Shown in pieces: positions 21,467 to 22,419 of a DNA stretch of 22,419 nt (its first letter is position 1; each line of letters opens with the position of its first letter). A model generated the notes under the pieces. The model was not told the origin of the DNA. It saw nothing but the letters and a program-made list of their open reading frames with translations, and ran no database searches. Where the stretch lies: positions 1 through 22,419 of the IMG/VR virus record IMGVR_UViG_3300017958_001730. One strand, given 5' to 3'. This DNA comes from a virus. Made by a program: the position numbers and the translations under genes.

Positions 21467-22346
21467 TTCCGAATAAGCTGATGTGTAATCTTGGTGTGAA
21501 ACGCCATCCTCTCGCCATACATTCGTTCGCCACCTCTTGTACGTTAAGCGTATACTCTTCAGAACGTCCTCCAAGCGGCATAAGATATACTGGACACTCG
21601 ATGCCGTTTTTGCGATATGCATCAACAGCCCTACCGGCTTCATCAATATCTGTACTGTCAGCAACAACAAATTTGAGATAGACTGAAGAATTCCGAAGAC
21701 TAAAATAATCACTAACAACAGCAGGTCGGATAGCGTCCTCCCAAGATTCTCCACTAACGGAGAGCTTAGGCGAACATGAGAAAGTCCATTTAATTCTGCT
21801 CGTAGCATTGATATAGTTTCTAAGATCGTCGTGTAAAAATTGTGTGCTATTTGTTTCAAACGTGACATTTTTTAAGTCCTTCATTTTAGGATGTTCAAAC
21901 AACTCTACATAAAGTCGTTGCCAAGCAAGTAATGGCTCACCGCCTGTAAGAATTAGATGTATATCTTGCCCGTTGTCTTGTGTCCATTTGCCTTCTGGCA
22001 GCAAACTAATCAAATGATCTACAACTTCGTCTACTTCTGCTAGTTTGTTGAAGTCTTTAAATTCTGGATAGATACTTGCATATGTGTCACAGCCTGTATG
22101 AATAATGGGCAAGTCTTCAAACTTTTCTGTTGTATTATGCACATCCTTTGCAATTAGTTCTGCAACTTCAGGATTGTGTCTGATTTTATTTTGTGTTTTT
22201 ACTGCACGACTAGGTTCATCTCTTCCTAGTCCAAAGTTCATACAGCGGAAGTTACAACCAAATGTGCGTAAGAATACACTAGGTACTCCTACAAATTTGC
22301 CTTCGCCTTGCACACTATAGAATGCTTCTGAATATCTTAGTTTCAT
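21450..22346 (-). CDS. queE: QueE, 7-carboxy-7-deazaguanine synthase (phage type)
   Basis: The 298-aa radical SAM protein opens with SEAFYSVQGEGKFVGVPSVF (6-25) and RTFGCNFRC, the QueE signature, followed by HLILTGGEPLL (130-140), TFETNST (161-167 region) and FTPRLHISLFG near the end. The first two cluster cysteines are Cys31 and Cys35, but the usual third Cys two residues on is absent; the CDT element that normally follows appears at Cys86-Asp87-Thr88 after a roughly 50-residue insertion. The enzyme converts carboxytetrahydropterin to CDG, a step toward queuosine in tRNA or 7-deazaguanine in phage DNA. No queC, queD or folE is seen in this window. It starts with an ATGA overlap after a membrane-protein fragment. 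Confidence 0.92.
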   Translation of the reverse strand: MKLRYSEAFYSVQGEGKFVGVPSVFLRTFGCNFRCMNFGLGRDEPSRAVKTQNKIRHNPEVAELIAKDVHNTTEKFEDLPIIHTGCDTYASIYPEFKDFNKLAEVDEVVDHLISLLPEGKWTQDNGQDIHLILTGGEPLLAWQRLYVELFEHPKMKDLKNVTFETNSTQFLHDDLRNYINATSRIKWTFSCSPKLSVSGESWEDAIRPAVVSDYFSLRNSSVYLKFVVADSTDIDEAGRAVDAYRKNGIECPVYLMPLGGRSEEYTLNVQEVANECMARGWRFTPRLHISLFGNAWGT

Positions 22347-22419
22347 AATGGCAGCCTTCCTGTATACAATTCAATTCCTAAACCTATCATGCCCATTATA
22401 AACACTGCTATAATAAACA
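22343..22419 (-). CDS. C-terminal end of a membrane protein, cut by window edge
   Basis: On the minus strand a frame open to the window edge encodes FIIAVFIMGMIGLGIELYTG then RLPL and stop. It is a transmembrane helix followed by a short polar end, and its TGA overlaps the queE ATG by four bases, the same coupling used by the other genes of this run. The start and most of the protein lie outside the window, so family and function cannot be judged. A small single-pass phage membrane protein is the simplest reading. Confidence 0.6.
   Translation of the reverse strand, partial: FIIAVFIMGMIGLGIELYTGRLPL

Noticed and set aside
21332-21868. A 178-codon minus-strand open frame with hydrophobic stretches overlapping queE
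   Set aside because: Most of it lies inside queE in another frame, and its Leu-rich part is what that shift would give. Only the last 44 codons, past the queE end, look like a real gene.
1-22419. tRNA genes, CRISPR arrays, insertion sequences and integrase/att sites
   Set aside because: No cloverleaf-like CCA-ended segment, regularly spaced repeat, transposase or integrase was seen by eye; a covariance-model scan could still find a divergent tRNA.

Overview
The window is AT-rich, almost fully coding, and reads as part of the genome of a marine T4-like myovirus (cyanophage or pelagiphage type). The evidence is a T4 RNase H-type flap nuclease, a CobS-like MoxR ATPase beside a VWA/metallopeptidase protein, a phage-type QueE, a tail-fibre protein with an Mtd-like N-terminus, several small proteins of a type I recall from marine T4-like phages, and repeated copies of the T4-like late promoter motif NATAAATA. 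No bacterial housekeeping genes, rRNA or tRNA were seen. The host cannot be fixed from the window.

Layout. Plus strand, 1-9221: a gene cut by the left edge, an unknown protein and a putative methyltransferase; then, behind a late-type promoter at 1616-1623, eight tightly packed genes (1650-8677): cytochrome P450, GNAT-like acyltransferase, flavin-dependent halogenase, a core-only ANL adenylating enzyme, a radical SAM protein with a B12-binding-like N-terminus, a small membrane protein, an Asp/Asn-hydroxylase-like oxygenase and a methyltransferase. A 25-bp hairpin and a second late promoter follow, then two DUF6356-like small membrane proteins. A bidirectional terminator (9241-9267) separates the two strands.

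Minus strand, 22419 down to 9278: (a) a coupled run from a membrane-protein fragment through QueE, two small conserved proteins, a 2OG-Fe(II) oxygenase, an MBD4-like DNA glycosylase, the flap nuclease and two conserved phage proteins; (b) a run behind a late promoter at 18178-18185 with two conserved phage proteins followed by an amidinotransferase, a second 2OG oxygenase and a putative glycosyltransferase; (c) the MoxR ATPase and the VWA/peptidase gene, each with its own sigma70-type promoter and split by a terminator; (d) small conserved proteins and a tail-fibre-like protein behind further late-type promoters.

The most unusual part is 1616-8696. Oxidation (P450, 2OG oxygenase), halogenation, acyl activation, acyl transfer, radical chemistry and methylation are combined in one translationally coupled transcription unit, which looks like a small biosynthetic cluster carried by a phage and expressed in the late programme. 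No carrier protein or synthase is visible, so its substrate may be a host metabolite, a polymer, or a protein or nucleotide. The amidinotransferase/oxygenase/glycosyltransferase block at 14841-17486 is a second, smaller cargo set. All family calls rest on motifs read by eye.
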